A stretch of DNA of 47,394 nucleotides. It comes from Lachnospiraceae bacterium (lineage in GTDB: Bacteria; Bacillota; Clostridia; Lachnospirales; Lachnospiraceae). A program made the translations under genes and the position numbers. Numbering within the stretch: the first letter of the stretch is position 1; every line of letters begins with the position of its first letter. Positions 26,726 to 35,415 of the stretch are shown here, one piece after another. Below the pieces are notes generated by a model. The model did no database searches, had not been told where the DNA came from, and saw nothing but the letters and a program-made list of their open reading frames with translations. The stretch covers positions 1-47,394 of the forward strand of contig JAQUUX010000012.1 in NCBI GenBank assembly GCA_028693705.1. The letters run 5' to 3'.

Positions 26726-28464
26726 ATCTTACAATAGATGGAAAAAAGGTCTCTGTAGCAGAGGGGACGACGATTATGAAGGCAGCAGCTTCCGTGGGCA
26801 TCATGATTCCACATCTCTGCTATTTGGAAGGAATCAATGAGATCAGTGCCTGTAAGGTCTGTGTTGTGGAATTACAGGGAAAAATAAAACTGATGACAGC
26901 CTGTAACAATCCGGTAGAAGAAGGCATGGTACTGTTTACCAATTCTCCTAAGGTCAGGCGAGTACGAAAAACCAATGTGGAACTTATTTTGTCCCAGCAT
27001 GACTGCAGGTGCGCTACTTGTGTACGTTCCGGAAATTGCAGTCTGCAAACGTTGGCAAACGATCTGGATATTCTGGAAAATCCTTACCCTGAGGACATAG
27101 AAAGAATGCCCTGGAATAAAGAATTTCCCCTTATTCGAGACTCGGCAAAATGTATTAAATGTATGCGCTGTGTACAAATTTGTGACAAAATACAGAATAT
27201 GCATATCTGGGATGTCCAGAATACAGGATCGAGAACTACAGTAGATGTGTCCGGAAATCGTTTGATCGAAGAATCAGACTGCAGTTTATGTGGTCAGTGC
27301 ATTACTCACTGTCCAACCGGGGCACTTAGAGAAAGAGATGACTTGGATAAGGTATATGAAGCACTTGCTGACCCGGATAAGATTACAGTGGTTCAAGTGG
27401 CACCAGCTGTGCGGACAGCATGGGCAGAGAGCTTTGGCGTTTCAGATGAAATTGCCACACCGAAGCGTATGGCAGCAGCTTTAAAGAGAATCGGATTTGA
27501 TTATGTGTTTGATACAAACTTTTCAGCGGATGTGACGATCATGGAGGAAGGAAGCGAGCTGATAGCGCATATTCGGGAAAAGCTTGCCCGGACATCAGTG
27601 CAATCGCAGAGTATGCCTTTGTTTACTTCCTGCTGTCCCGGCTGGGTCAGCTTTATGCGGTCACAATATCCACAGTGTGCGGAATATTTATCCACCACCA
27701 AATCGCCCCAGCAGATTTTCGGCGCTTTGACCAATTCCTATTTTGCAGAGAATATAGGAGTGTATCCGGATAAAATTGTTTCCATATCTGTCATGCCCTG
27801 TGTGGCAAAGAAGGCCGAAGCAGTATTACCCGGTATCGACAGCGTTTCCGATGGGAAAGATGTGGATATTGTATTGACCACCAGGGAATTTACCAGATTA
27901 CTGCGGGCGGAGCATATTATCCCGGAGATTTTGCCGGAGGAGGAATTTGATTCACCACTTGGAACTGCATCAGGAGCAGGAGTGATCTTCGGTGTGACGG
28001 GTGGTGTTATGGAGGCAGCACTTCGGTCTGCTTATTATCTTCTTACCGGCGTCAATCCTGAACCGGATGCATACAGGATAGTCAGAGGTTTTGGCGGACG
28101 AAAGGAAGCCGAATTTAACATACAGGGTATTACCTTGAAAACCTGTACAGTCAGCGGACTGTCAGAAGCCAGATTACTCATGGAGGATTTGCTTGCAGGC
28201 AGAGTGCAATATGATTTCGTAGAGGTCATGGCCTGCCCCGGTGGCTGTGTAGGAGGCGGTGGACAGCCAATCCACGACGGTGTGGAATACGCAGATATTC
28301 GAGGGCCGAAGCTGTACCGGCTGGATAAGGAAAATACGATCCGTTACAGCCATGAAAATCCGGAAGTACAGACTTTGTATACAAAGTATCTGAAGAAACC
28401 GTTAAGTGAGAAGGCAGAAGCTTTGTTACATACAATGAATAAAAGCGATGCAAAAGAAGTATAA
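26719..28464 (+). CDS. hydA: [FeFe]-hydrogenase, group A
   Basis: A 581-residue [FeFe]-hydrogenase that reduces protons to H2 or oxidises H2. The order is: N-terminal 2Fe-2S ferredoxin domain (C-x-x-C in ISACKVCVVE), a His/Cys-rich 4Fe-4S segment (LSQHDCRCATCVRSGNC), two 4Fe-4S motifs (CIKCMRCVQIC, CSLCGQCITHCP), then the H-cluster domain. All three H-cluster signatures are intact: TSCCPGW, MPCVAKKAE, and EVMACPGGCVGGGGQP, followed by the small-subunit-like C terminus. The start at 26719 overlaps the partner flavoprotein gene and follows GGGAGG. Maturases HydEFG are not in the window. The enzyme probably disposes of reducing power during fermentation. Confidence 0.95.
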   Translation: MVNLTIDGKKVSVAEGTTIMKAAASVGIMIPHLCYLEGINEISACKVCVVELQGKIKLMTACNNPVEEGMVLFTNSPKVRRVRKTNVELILSQHDCRCATCVRSGNCSLQTLANDLDILENPYPEDIERMPWNKEFPLIRDSAKCIKCMRCVQICDKIQNMHIWDVQNTGSRTTVDVSGNRLIEESDCSLCGQCITHCPTGALRERDDLDKVYEALADPDKITVVQVAPAVRTAWAESFGVSDEIATPKRMAAALKRIGFDYVFDTNFSADVTIMEEGSELIAHIREKLARTSVQSQSMPLFTSCCPGWVSFMRSQYPQCAEYLSTTKSPQQIFGALTNSYFAENIGVYPDKIVSISVMPCVAKKAEAVLPGIDSVSDGKDVDIVLTTREFTRLLRAEHIIPEILPEEEFDSPLGTASGAGVIFGVTGGVMEAALRSAYYLLTGVNPEPDAYRIVRGFGGRKEAEFNIQGITLKTCTVSGLSEARLLMEDLLAGRVQYDFVEVMACPGGCVGGGGQPIHDGVEYADIRGPKLYRLDKENTIRYSHENPEVQTLYTKYLKKPLSEKAEALLHTMNKSDAKEV

Positions 28465-28483
28465 AAATACTTATAAAAGGTAA

Positions 28484-28512
28484 TTGATAACGATTGTATG
28501 AAGGTATACAAT
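28484..28512 (+). promoter_or_regulatory. Promoter upstream of livJ
   Basis: TTGATA (28484-28489), 17 bases, TACAAT (28507-28512). It lies after the hydrogenase stop and before a terminator hairpin at 28529-28563, so the liv transcript would pass through that hairpin directly after initiation. Confidence 0.6.
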
Positions 28513-28528
28513 TTACAAAAAGTTACGA

Positions 28529-28563
28529 AGAGGTAGCAGAGAGAATCTGCTGCCTCTTTTTTT
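28529..28563 (+). terminator. Strong terminator between hydA and livJ
   Basis: A 12-base-pair stem, AGAGGTAGCAGA (28529-28540) with TCTGCTGCCTCT (28546-28557), a 5-base loop and a run of seven T. It ends the hydrogenase operon. Given the promoter just upstream it may also attenuate the liv operon. Confidence 0.9.
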
Positions 28564-28606
28564 GTGTGAATTTTGCATTCAAAATAAAGAATTAGGAGGA
28601 TTCAAT

Positions 28607-29830
28607 ATGAAAAAGAAAGTATTATCCATCGTTTTAACAGCAGCCATGATGGCGAATGTACTGGCTGGATGCAGTACCAGTCCGACAGGCAGTTCGGGTT
28701 CTGACAGTGGTGCAGCAGGCACAGACAGTGCAGCCGAGGGAAGTACTATTAAAATCGGTGTATTCGAGCCAAAGACAGGTGAGAATGGCTCCGGTGGTAC
28801 ACAGGAAGAACTTGGTATTGAATACGCAAATTCTGTTCGTCCTACTGTTACTGTAGGTGGCACAGAATATACCATTGAACTTGACTGGCAGGATAATCAG
28901 TCAGATAAAACCGTTGCAGCAACAGCAGCACAGAAGCTGATCTCTGATGGCTGTGTAGGTGTTATCGGCGGTTACGGTTCAGGTACCTGTATCGCAGCCG
29001 GTTCTTATTTTGCAGATGCTAAGATTCCTGCAATCGGAACAACCTGTACAAACACAAACGTAACATTGGGAAATGATTATTATTTCCGTGTATGCTATCT
29101 GGATCCATTCCAGGGTACTGTAATGGCTGACTGGGCAATTGATCAGGGATACACAGAAATCGCAACCATTGATAATATCGGAAATGAATATACATCAGGT
29201 CTGGTTCAGACATTTACAGCTGAATACGAAGCAAAGGGCGGCAAAATTGTTGCTGCTGAAACCTTCCAGACAAATGAATCTGATTTTAAGGCTATCTTAA
29301 CCAATATCAAAGCATCCGGCGTAAAGGCTGTATTTGCTCCTACAGATTATCTGTATGCTCCACTGTTATTAAATCAGGCAGCAGATCTGGGACTGGATGT
29401 ACAGTGGATCGCCGGTGATACTTGGAACAACCCGGTTATCACAGAAGATGCCGGTGACAATGCAGAGGGCGTTGTTATTGACTGTTTCTATGCAGAAGGC
29501 GGGAATGAAGAATTTGATGCAGGCTTTAAAGAATGGATCAATGCTGATTCTTCCAGATTGGAAGCTAACTTAAATTCTGATACCATCATTGGTAACCAGG
29601 CAATGTGCTACGATGCTTACATGGTAATGTTAGATGCCATTGAAGCTGCTGATTCCTTAGAAGGAGAAGCAATCCAGGCTGCATTGAAGGATATCAATGT
29701 AACAGAAGGTGTTGTAGGCGGTGCTGTAAAATTTGATGAAAACGGCGATGCAGAAAAGAATACAACATTCATCTTAAAAGTTGAAGGTGGAGAATTTACA
29801 TATGTGGATTCCGTTACACATGAAGAGTAA
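28607..29830 (+). CDS. livJ: Branched-chain amino-acid ABC transporter substrate-binding lipoprotein
   Basis: Extracellular receptor of a HAAT-type ABC importer. The signal peptide ends at the lipobox VLAGC (Cys 22), followed by a Ser/Gly/Ala-rich linker and the receptor fold: IKIGVFEPKTGENG, TVAATAAQKLISDGCVGVIGG, FRVCYLDPFQGTVMADWA. The domain is the Leu/Ile/Val-binding type I periplasmic binding protein. It starts behind TTAGGAGGATT and leads the livJ-H-M-G-F order. A hairpin with T-run after the gene should make the receptor more abundant than the membrane parts. Substrate could be Leu/Ile/Val or a related amide or amino acid. Confidence 0.9.
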   Translation: MKKKVLSIVLTAAMMANVLAGCSTSPTGSSGSDSGAAGTDSAAEGSTIKIGVFEPKTGENGSGGTQEELGIEYANSVRPTVTVGGTEYTIELDWQDNQSDKTVAATAAQKLISDGCVGVIGGYGSGTCIAAGSYFADAKIPAIGTTCTNTNVTLGNDYYFRVCYLDPFQGTVMADWAIDQGYTEIATIDNIGNEYTSGLVQTFTAEYEAKGGKIVAAETFQTNESDFKAILTNIKASGVKAVFAPTDYLYAPLLLNQAADLGLDVQWIAGDTWNNPVITEDAGDNAEGVVIDCFYAEGGNEEFDAGFKEWINADSSRLEANLNSDTIIGNQAMCYDAYMVMLDAIEAADSLEGEAIQAALKDINVTEGVVGGAVKFDENGDAEKNTTFILKVEGGEFTYVDSVTHEE

Positions 29831-29848
29831 TCATTAATTGTTAATCTG

Positions 29849-29879
29849 GCGGAATGGGGAACCCTCCATTCCGCTTTTT
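29849..29879 (+). terminator. Intra-operon hairpin between livJ and livH
   Basis: GCGGAATGG (29849-29857) pairs with CCATTCCGC (29866-29874), followed by five T. Partial termination here would give excess receptor over permease, common in binding-protein ABC operons. Confidence 0.8.
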
Positions 29880-29930
29880 CAAATTTATGTTGTATCAGAC
29901 AAACTAAAGGATCCGTTGTGGAGGTTTCAT

Positions 29931-30812
29931 ATGTCACTAGCTTATTTACTGCAACAATTATTGAACGGCCTGTCCCTGGGAGGTGCTTACGCGCTGATCG
30001 CCATTGGTTATACCATGGTTTACGGTATTTTGCGTATGATTAACTTTGCCCACGGTGATGTATTCATGATGGCCGGCTATTTTATGATTTATTCCATGGC
30101 TGTATTTCCATGGTATGTTTCTCTTCCTGTTGTAATAGCAGGAACAATTGTCCTGGGTGTTGTAATTGAAAAACTTGCTTACAAACCCCTTAGAAGCGCA
30201 CCCAGAATGTCTGTTATGATTTCGGCTATCGGTGTCGCGTATTTATTGGAAAATCTTGCAAACTACCTGTTTACGGCAATGCCTCAGAGCTATCCGCAAA
30301 TAGACATACTTAAGCATGTATATACATTAGGAGATATCACAGTATCCCGTGTTACTTTGGTAGCACCGGTACTTACCGTAATATTAACAGTACTGATGAT
30401 CCAGCTGGTCAATCATACCAAAATGGGTATGGCGATGCGGGCCTGCTCCAAGGATCAGAATACAGCCCGTATCATGGGTATCAAGGTTGATTCGGTTATT
30501 ACCAAGACCTTTATCATTGGCTGCGGGTTGGCGGCTATCGGATCTATTTTATATTTTACAGACCGTAATACAGTACAGCCCTATTCAGGATCACTTCCGG
30601 GATTGAAATGTTTCGTGGCAGCAGTACTTGGTGGTATCGGTTCTATTCCGGGCGCCATGGTGGGCGGTTTTATCGTAGGTGTCTGCCAGATCGCTATTAC
30701 GGCGGCAGGGTACTCTGTATTCTCGGATGCATTTACCTTTGTACTGTTAATCATCATCCTGCTGGTTCGTCCTACCGGTATCTTTGGCGAAAAAGCAACG
30801 GATAAGGTATAA
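29931..30812 (+). CDS. livH: Branched-chain amino-acid ABC permease LivH
   Basis: A 293-residue integral membrane protein with about eight hydrophobic helices. It shows the LivH hallmarks LNGLSLGGAYALIAIGYTMV, RMINFAHGDVFMMAGY, the coupling-helix region RIMGIKVDSVITKTF, and GLKCFVAAVLGGIGSIPGA, followed by VRPTGIFGEK. The start at 29931 follows GGAGG. It pairs with LivM to form the channel. Gaps to neighbours are short and in the same direction. Confidence 0.94.
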   Translation: MSLAYLLQQLLNGLSLGGAYALIAIGYTMVYGILRMINFAHGDVFMMAGYFMIYSMAVFPWYVSLPVVIAGTIVLGVVIEKLAYKPLRSAPRMSVMISAIGVAYLLENLANYLFTAMPQSYPQIDILKHVYTLGDITVSRVTLVAPVLTVILTVLMIQLVNHTKMGMAMRACSKDQNTARIMGIKVDSVITKTFIIGCGLAAIGSILYFTDRNTVQPYSGSLPGLKCFVAAVLGGIGSIPGAMVGGFIVGVCQIAITAAGYSVFSDAFTFVLLIIILLVRPTGIFGEKATDKV

Positions 30813-30824
30813 GGGGGATTCATT

Positions 30825-31895
30825 ATGCAGAAAAATAAAAAAATAAGTAAGAACTTTATACTGACAGTCATCGCTATTGCAGTACTCATTGCAATTCTGG
30901 GATTTTTACAGGCTGACAGCATCAATTATTCCTATGCCATTACCATTATTGAAAGAAGCTGTATCTATGCAGTAGCAGCAGTTTCCATGAATCTGATGAT
31001 TGGTTTTGCCGGACAGTTTTCTCTGGGTACAGCAGGTTTTATGTGCCTGGGAGCATATGTGGCAGGTATTCTCACCATGCCGGTAGAAATCAGAGACCAG
31101 GTGTATTACCTCTATGGTATGGCAGGCTGGTTACATGACATCAGACTTCCACTTATTGCAGCACTTTTAGTAGCCGGTATTATCGGAGCAGCCCTGGCAG
31201 CTTTGGTAGGCTGGCCTGTACTGAGACTGAAAAGTGATTATCTGGCAATTGCAACTCTTGGATTTTCGGAAATTGTTCGTGCCATCTGCGGCTGGGACGG
31301 ATTGGGTTCTATCACAAATGCTTCTTATGGATTGAGTAACATTCCGGCTTTCAAAAATGTGTTTGAGGCGGTTGGTATCTGTGCAGCCTGTATTATCGTC
31401 ATGCTGCTGATGATTCATTCCTCTTACGGACGTGCTTTTAGAGCTATCAGAGATAATGATGTGGCAGCAGAGGCAATGGGCATTAACCTGTTCCATACAA
31501 AGCAGCTTGCTTTTGTAGTATCCAGTTTCTTTGCAACGGTATCCGGAGGCCTTCTGGCAGTATTTCTTCGTTCCGCTACCAGTTCAACCTTTACCGTAGC
31601 ACTGACTTATAATATTCTGCTGATGGTAGTCCTGGGTGGTATCGGTTCTGTTACCGGTTCTGTAGTAGGCGCTTTCTTAATCACAGGTGGTCAGGAATGG
31701 CTTCGTTTCCTGGATCAGACTTATTACATCGGTAATTTTCAGATACCGCTTTTGCGTACCGGATTCCGTATGGTAGTGTTTTCCCTGTTATTAATGATCG
31801 TGGTATTATTCTGGAATCGTGGTCTGATGGGTTCTAAAGAATTCAGCTGGGATGGTTTGTTTGGAATTTTCAAAAGAAGGAGGAAAACAAAATGA
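30825..31895 (+). CDS. livM: Branched-chain amino-acid ABC permease LivM
   Basis: The second permease subunit, 356 residues and about ten hydrophobic segments. LivM motifs are NLMIGFAGQFSLGTAGFMCL, PVLRLKSDYLAIATLGFSEI, RAIRDNDVAAEAMGIN and VLGGIGSVTGSVVGAFL. It follows livH by 12 bases and its stop overlaps the livG start by 4 bases (ATGA), so the two are translationally coupled. It is intact. Confidence 0.94.
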   Translation: MQKNKKISKNFILTVIAIAVLIAILGFLQADSINYSYAITIIERSCIYAVAAVSMNLMIGFAGQFSLGTAGFMCLGAYVAGILTMPVEIRDQVYYLYGMAGWLHDIRLPLIAALLVAGIIGAALAALVGWPVLRLKSDYLAIATLGFSEIVRAICGWDGLGSITNASYGLSNIPAFKNVFEAVGICAACIIVMLLMIHSSYGRAFRAIRDNDVAAEAMGINLFHTKQLAFVVSSFFATVSGGLLAVFLRSATSSTFTVALTYNILLMVVLGGIGSVTGSVVGAFLITGGQEWLRFLDQTYYIGNFQIPLLRTGFRMVVFSLLLMIVVLFWNRGLMGSKEFSWDGLFGIFKRRRKTK

Positions 31896-32743
31896 GTGAA
31901 AAGAAAAACGTCCTTCATGTTGAAAATGTAACCATGCAGTTTGGTGGTGTGGTAGCAGTGAATGATCTTTCCATTGATGTAAATGAAGGGGAAATCGTGG
32001 CGTTGATCGGACCAAACGGTGCCGGCAAGACCACAGCCTTTAACTGTATCACCGGGGTATATGAACCGACCAACGGTTTGGTAAATTTCTATGGAAAACC
32101 ATTGGTGCAAAATCATCCGCAGGGTAAAATGAAGAAAATATATGCGGGTGAAAAAGCAGGCATGTATCTGGATAAAGTACTGTCACCTACACCTGATATG
32201 ATTACCAGAATGGGTATCGCCAGAACATTTCAGAATATCAGACTGTTCTCCACCCAGACGGTATTTGATAATGTACTGGTAGCAAAACATATGCGTGCAA
32301 AGCAAAATCCTTTTACTGCTACTTTCCGGTTAAATTATAAGGAAGAGCAGAAGATGCGTGCAGAAACCACAGCACTTCTGGAAGAACAGAATCTGTTACA
32401 GTACAAGGATGACATTGCAGGTTCTCTGCCTTATGGTATCCAGAGACGATTGGAAATTGCCAGAGCGCTGGCAACAGAACCAAAGCTTTTGTTGTTAGAT
32501 GAGCCTGCAGCCGGTATGAATCCGCAGGAAACCCAGGATCTGACAGACTTTATCGTGCAGATCAGGGATAAATATAACCTTTCCATCTTTATGATCGAAC
32601 ATCATATGGATTTGATCATGCAGATCTCAGAAAGGATCTATGTGTTGGATTTTGGTAAGATGATCGCACATGGTTCACCGGATGAAGTAAGCAATGATCC
32701 AAAGGTAATTGAAGCATATCTGGGGGTGAGTGAAGATGCTTAA
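31892..32743 (+). CDS. livG: Branched-chain amino-acid ABC ATPase LivG
   Basis: A 283-residue ABC ATPase with Walker A GPNGAGKTT, the LivG-specific GIARTFQNIRLF segment, a signature region LPYGIQRRLEIARAL (replacing LSGGQ, normal for LivG), Walker B LLLLDEPAAGMNP, and the switch His in IEHHMDLIM. A short insertion between Walker A and the Q-loop (about 70-100; KMKKIYAGEKAGMYLD) is longer than in Escherichia coli LivG. It overlaps livM and livF at its ends. Confidence 0.94.
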   Translation: MSEKKNVLHVENVTMQFGGVVAVNDLSIDVNEGEIVALIGPNGAGKTTAFNCITGVYEPTNGLVNFYGKPLVQNHPQGKMKKIYAGEKAGMYLDKVLSPTPDMITRMGIARTFQNIRLFSTQTVFDNVLVAKHMRAKQNPFTATFRLNYKEEQKMRAETTALLEEQNLLQYKDDIAGSLPYGIQRRLEIARALATEPKLLLLDEPAAGMNPQETQDLTDFIVQIRDKYNLSIFMIEHHMDLIMQISERIYVLDFGKMIAHGSPDEVSNDPKVIEAYLGVSEDA

Positions 32744-33440
32744 GATTAGTCATTTACATGTAAATTACGGCGGCATCAAAGCAGTCAGAGATGTTTCCTT
32801 TGATGTTCCGGATGGAGAAATTTGTACACTGATCGGCTCCAATGGTGCAGGTAAATCCACAACTTTGCGTACTATCATCGGTCTGGAAAAAGCAGCTTCC
32901 GGTTCCATCACACTGGACGGATCAGAACTGATCGGTTTGCAGACCAACCAGATCGTAACCAATGGTATTACACTGGTACCGGAAGGACGGCATGTATTTC
33001 CGGATATGACAGTTCTGGAAAACCTGAAAATCGGTTCCTACATGAGAAAAGAAGACTTGCAGGAGGATCTGAACTGGATCTATGATCTGTTCCCAAGATT
33101 AAAGGAACGTTCCTGGCAGGCAGCCGGTACCTTATCCGGTGGAGAGCAGCAGATGCTTGCTGTAGGCCGTGCTTTAATGTCAAAACCAAAGATCCTGATG
33201 ATGGATGAGCCTTCCCTGGGGCTGGCGCCAATTATTGTACAGGGTATTTTTGATATTATTAAAGAAATCAATAAGCAGGGTGTAACAATCCTGTTGATCG
33301 AGCAGAATGCCAATATGGCACTTAGAATTGCACATTCTGCATATGTTATGGAGACCGGGGAGCTGACACTAAGCGGAACCGGGGCAGAACTGCTTAAAAA
33401 TGATGCGATTAAGGCAGCTTATTTGGGCGGGAAAAAGTAG
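32736..33440 (+). CDS. livF: Branched-chain amino-acid ABC ATPase LivF
   Basis: A 234-residue ABC ATPase: Walker A GSNGAGKSTT, Q-loop region NGITLVPEGRHVFPDMTV typical of LivF, signature LSGGEQQMLAVGRALM, Walker B ILMMDEPSLGLAP, switch His replaced by Gln in LIEQNANMAL as usual in LivF. The ATG at 32736 follows GGGGGTGAG and overlaps livG by 8 bases; a GTG two codons earlier is possible. It is the last gene of the operon, and repeat copy D begins directly after its stop. Confidence 0.94.
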   Translation: MLKISHLHVNYGGIKAVRDVSFDVPDGEICTLIGSNGAGKSTTLRTIIGLEKAASGSITLDGSELIGLQTNQIVTNGITLVPEGRHVFPDMTVLENLKIGSYMRKEDLQEDLNWIYDLFPRLKERSWQAAGTLSGGEQQMLAVGRALMSKPKILMMDEPSLGLAPIIVQGIFDIIKEINKQGVTILLIEQNANMALRIAHSAYVMETGELTLSGTGAELLKNDAIKAAYLGGKK

Positions 33441-33747
33441 GTTAAATTGTAGATTAGCAACTTAGAAATAATAATTATAATGAGACGGCAGTGGTGTGGG
33501 TATGTATCCTTTCACTGCCGTTTACACGTATAAGACCTTCTACATCATTCCATAAAGGTACTCAGTTGCTTCCGCTAACGGAATCCAATCGCCATCCTGG
33601 CTCGGGATTCCTTTCCGGGCATCCATGCCCGGAATAGCTGTTTTGCAGATGGAATGATTAGAAGGTCTAATCCGGCTTTTTACACAAAAAGCGTGCCTCG
33701 ATAAGTACTATAGTGGGACTTTCTGTGCCCTTTTGCACCAACCTACC
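33441..33747 (-). repeat. Modular intergenic repeat, copy D
   Basis: This copy fills the whole 307-base gap between the convergent livF and ABC permease genes. Read on the plus strand it begins TTGTAGATTAGCAACTT, then the 33-nt hairpin (33487-33519; arms GGCAGTGG and TCACTGCC). The core follows, with CATCATTCCAT pairing to ATGGAATGATTAG, CCAATCGCCATCCTGGCTC, and the stem TCCGGGCAT/ATGCCCGGA. It is inverted relative to copy B, whose reverse complement it matches over modules III and IV. Its right end (ACTTTCTGTGCC, TTTTGCA) resembles copy C. The right border coincides with the stop codon of the permease. Confidence 0.8.
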
Positions 33748-34413
33748 CTACATTAAATCCTGCACCTCGGCTTTGTGGATGGAAAGAAAAGAAAAAAGCA
33801 GTGAAATAAGTGTCAGGATAACAGGCAATACCAGATTCTCAGCCATGGCGAAGTCACCTAAATTTGCCTGTGTCAGGATGATCAGTCCAAATGAGGAGGT
33901 GATGGTTGCCCTTGATGATTTCATACTTAAACCGATAAATAAAGATATGAAACTCATTGTTATAGTTACAACTGCTCTTATGATGAGTTGAATGTAAAAG
34001 CCTAAGCTTGTCATATCAAAATCAATAAGAATGGGTAGTGACGTAAAATGTGCACAGAGTAAAATGATACCGTAAAGCAGAAGCCTTGTAAGGGTCAGTG
34101 CGACAAAATTGAAAATCCATACGGCAAGCATCTGTGAAATAAGAATTTTCTGACGTTTAATCGGATAAGAAAACATCAGGCACATAGTTTTGTTTTTATA
34201 TGCGCTTACAATAAACGCGGAAAGCATTACACTTGTGAAAACAAGGAATGACATACTTGAAAGAGTTTCGATGAACAAAGACATTTCACCTGTTTCGGGG
34301 TCGCCCGCAACAAGAAGCGTAAGCAGGCAGAGAGCTGGAAACAGTATGCCGGCGTTTCGGATATATTTACCGATGTTATTTTTTTTCCATTCGAGTTTAA
34401 CCAACTTTAGCAT
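33748..34413 (-). CDS. ABC-2 type permease, peptide-antibiotic export or immunity type
   Basis: A 221-residue membrane protein with about six hydrophobic helices, starting MLKLVKLEWKKNNIGKYI, like BcrB/lantibiotic-immunity permeases. The segment SYPIKRQKILISQMLAVW is typical of ABC-2 proteins. Its start overlaps the ATPase gene by 17 bases. Together with the two-component genes upstream it probably senses and removes a membrane-active peptide. The last codons (VQDLM and stop) lie at the edge of repeat copy D, so the C terminus may be repeat-derived. Substrate unknown. Confidence 0.82.
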   Translation of the reverse strand: MLKLVKLEWKKNNIGKYIRNAGILFPALCLLTLLVAGDPETGEMSLFIETLSSMSFLVFTSVMLSAFIVSAYKNKTMCLMFSYPIKRQKILISQMLAVWIFNFVALTLTRLLLYGIILLCAHFTSLPILIDFDMTSLGFYIQLIIRAVVTITMSFISLFIGLSMKSSRATITSSFGLIILTQANLGDFAMAENLVLPVILTLISLLFSFLSIHKAEVQDLM

Positions 34414-35335
34414 TTTCTTCCACCTCCCCGGTTGTCTTCAAAAAGTAATCTTCCAAAGTTTCGGCTTTTTTACCCAGACCTGTAATCGCTACATTGTTGA
34501 GTGCAAGAGATTTGGATAATTCCTGGATAGATACACTGCTGTCATAGATACGGATTTTTCCGTCTTCAATAATTTTAAAGTTATCAAGCTTTAGCTTTTC
34601 GCTCAAAACAAAGGAGGCCTGTGTTGTATTTAGGGTAGACAGCTCTATATAGGAAAGATTCATTTCTTCAATTTCTTTTATACTGATTTCCTTCATCATC
34701 TTGTTGTGATTGATAATGCCGACGGTATCGGAGATGCTTTCGATTTCTGAAAGAATATGACTTGAAATCATAATAGTGGTACCGTATTCTGTGCGGAGCA
34801 TTTGGAACAGCTCGCGGATCTGTTTTATTCCTGCCGGATCAAGTCCATTTGTGGGTTCGTCCAGAATAAGAAATTCCGGTTTGCTGAGAATTGCACGGGC
34901 AATGCCCAGACGTTCCTTCATTCCCAGAGAATAATTTTTGACAGGCTTATTGGAAGCCTCTGTTAACCCAAGCATATCAAGAGCATTTTCTATACTGCCG
35001 TGGTTGTAATACCCCATATAATCGCAGTGAAGCTTTAAGCTTTCGTAGCCTGTCAGATGGTCGTAAAAGACAGGAAATTCGATCATACTTCCCATTCGTT
35101 TTAGAACCTCATAGGATTCGGGGGTAAGCGTTTCTCCGAAAATCTCAATTGTCCCCCCGGTAGGCTTCCAAAGATTTGTCATCATTTTCATAACGGTTGT
35201 TTTACCTGCGCCGTTAGGACCGAGAAAACCGTAAATGTCTCCTTTCTTGATGTGAATATCTACGCTATCCACAAGGGTCTTTTCTCCAATAGTTTTTGTA
35301 ATGTGGTTGGTTTGTAATATATATTGCATTTTCAT
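34397..35335 (-). CDS. ABC transporter ATPase, bacitracin/lantibiotic-resistance type
   Basis: The 312-residue ATPase has Walker A GPNGAGKTTVM, the BcrA-like MGSMIEFPVFYDHLTGYE segment, signature YSLGMKERLGIARAIL, Walker B FLILDEPTNGLDPAG and switch His SSHILSEI, followed by the C-terminal domain usual in BcrA/NukF-type exporters. The start at 35335 follows AAGGAGATT exactly; a further upstream frame extension has no such site. It energises the neighbouring permease. Regulation by the adjacent histidine kinase and response regulator is likely. Confidence 0.88.
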   Translation of the reverse strand: MKMQYILQTNHITKTIGEKTLVDSVDIHIKKGDIYGFLGPNGAGKTTVMKMMTNLWKPTGGTIEIFGETLTPESYEVLKRMGSMIEFPVFYDHLTGYESLKLHCDYMGYYNHGSIENALDMLGLTEASNKPVKNYSLGMKERLGIARAILSKPEFLILDEPTNGLDPAGIKQIRELFQMLRTEYGTTIMISSHILSEIESISDTVGIINHNKMMKEISIKEIEEMNLSYIELSTLNTTQASFVLSEKLKLDNFKIIEDGKIRIYDSSVSIQELSKSLALNNVAITGLGKKAETLEDYFLKTTGEVEENAKVG

Positions 35336-35415
35336 AATCTCCTTTCTGAAATTATGATAGCAAAGGAGATTTGCAAAACTCTTGCACAATTCTTACAAAT
35401 TTCTTTCGCAGGATT

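Noticed and set aside
33487-33519. Rho-independent terminator between livF and the ABC permease
   Set aside because: The stem is conserved in all repeat copies but no T-run follows on either strand; it may still pause transcription, but it is a repeat module first.
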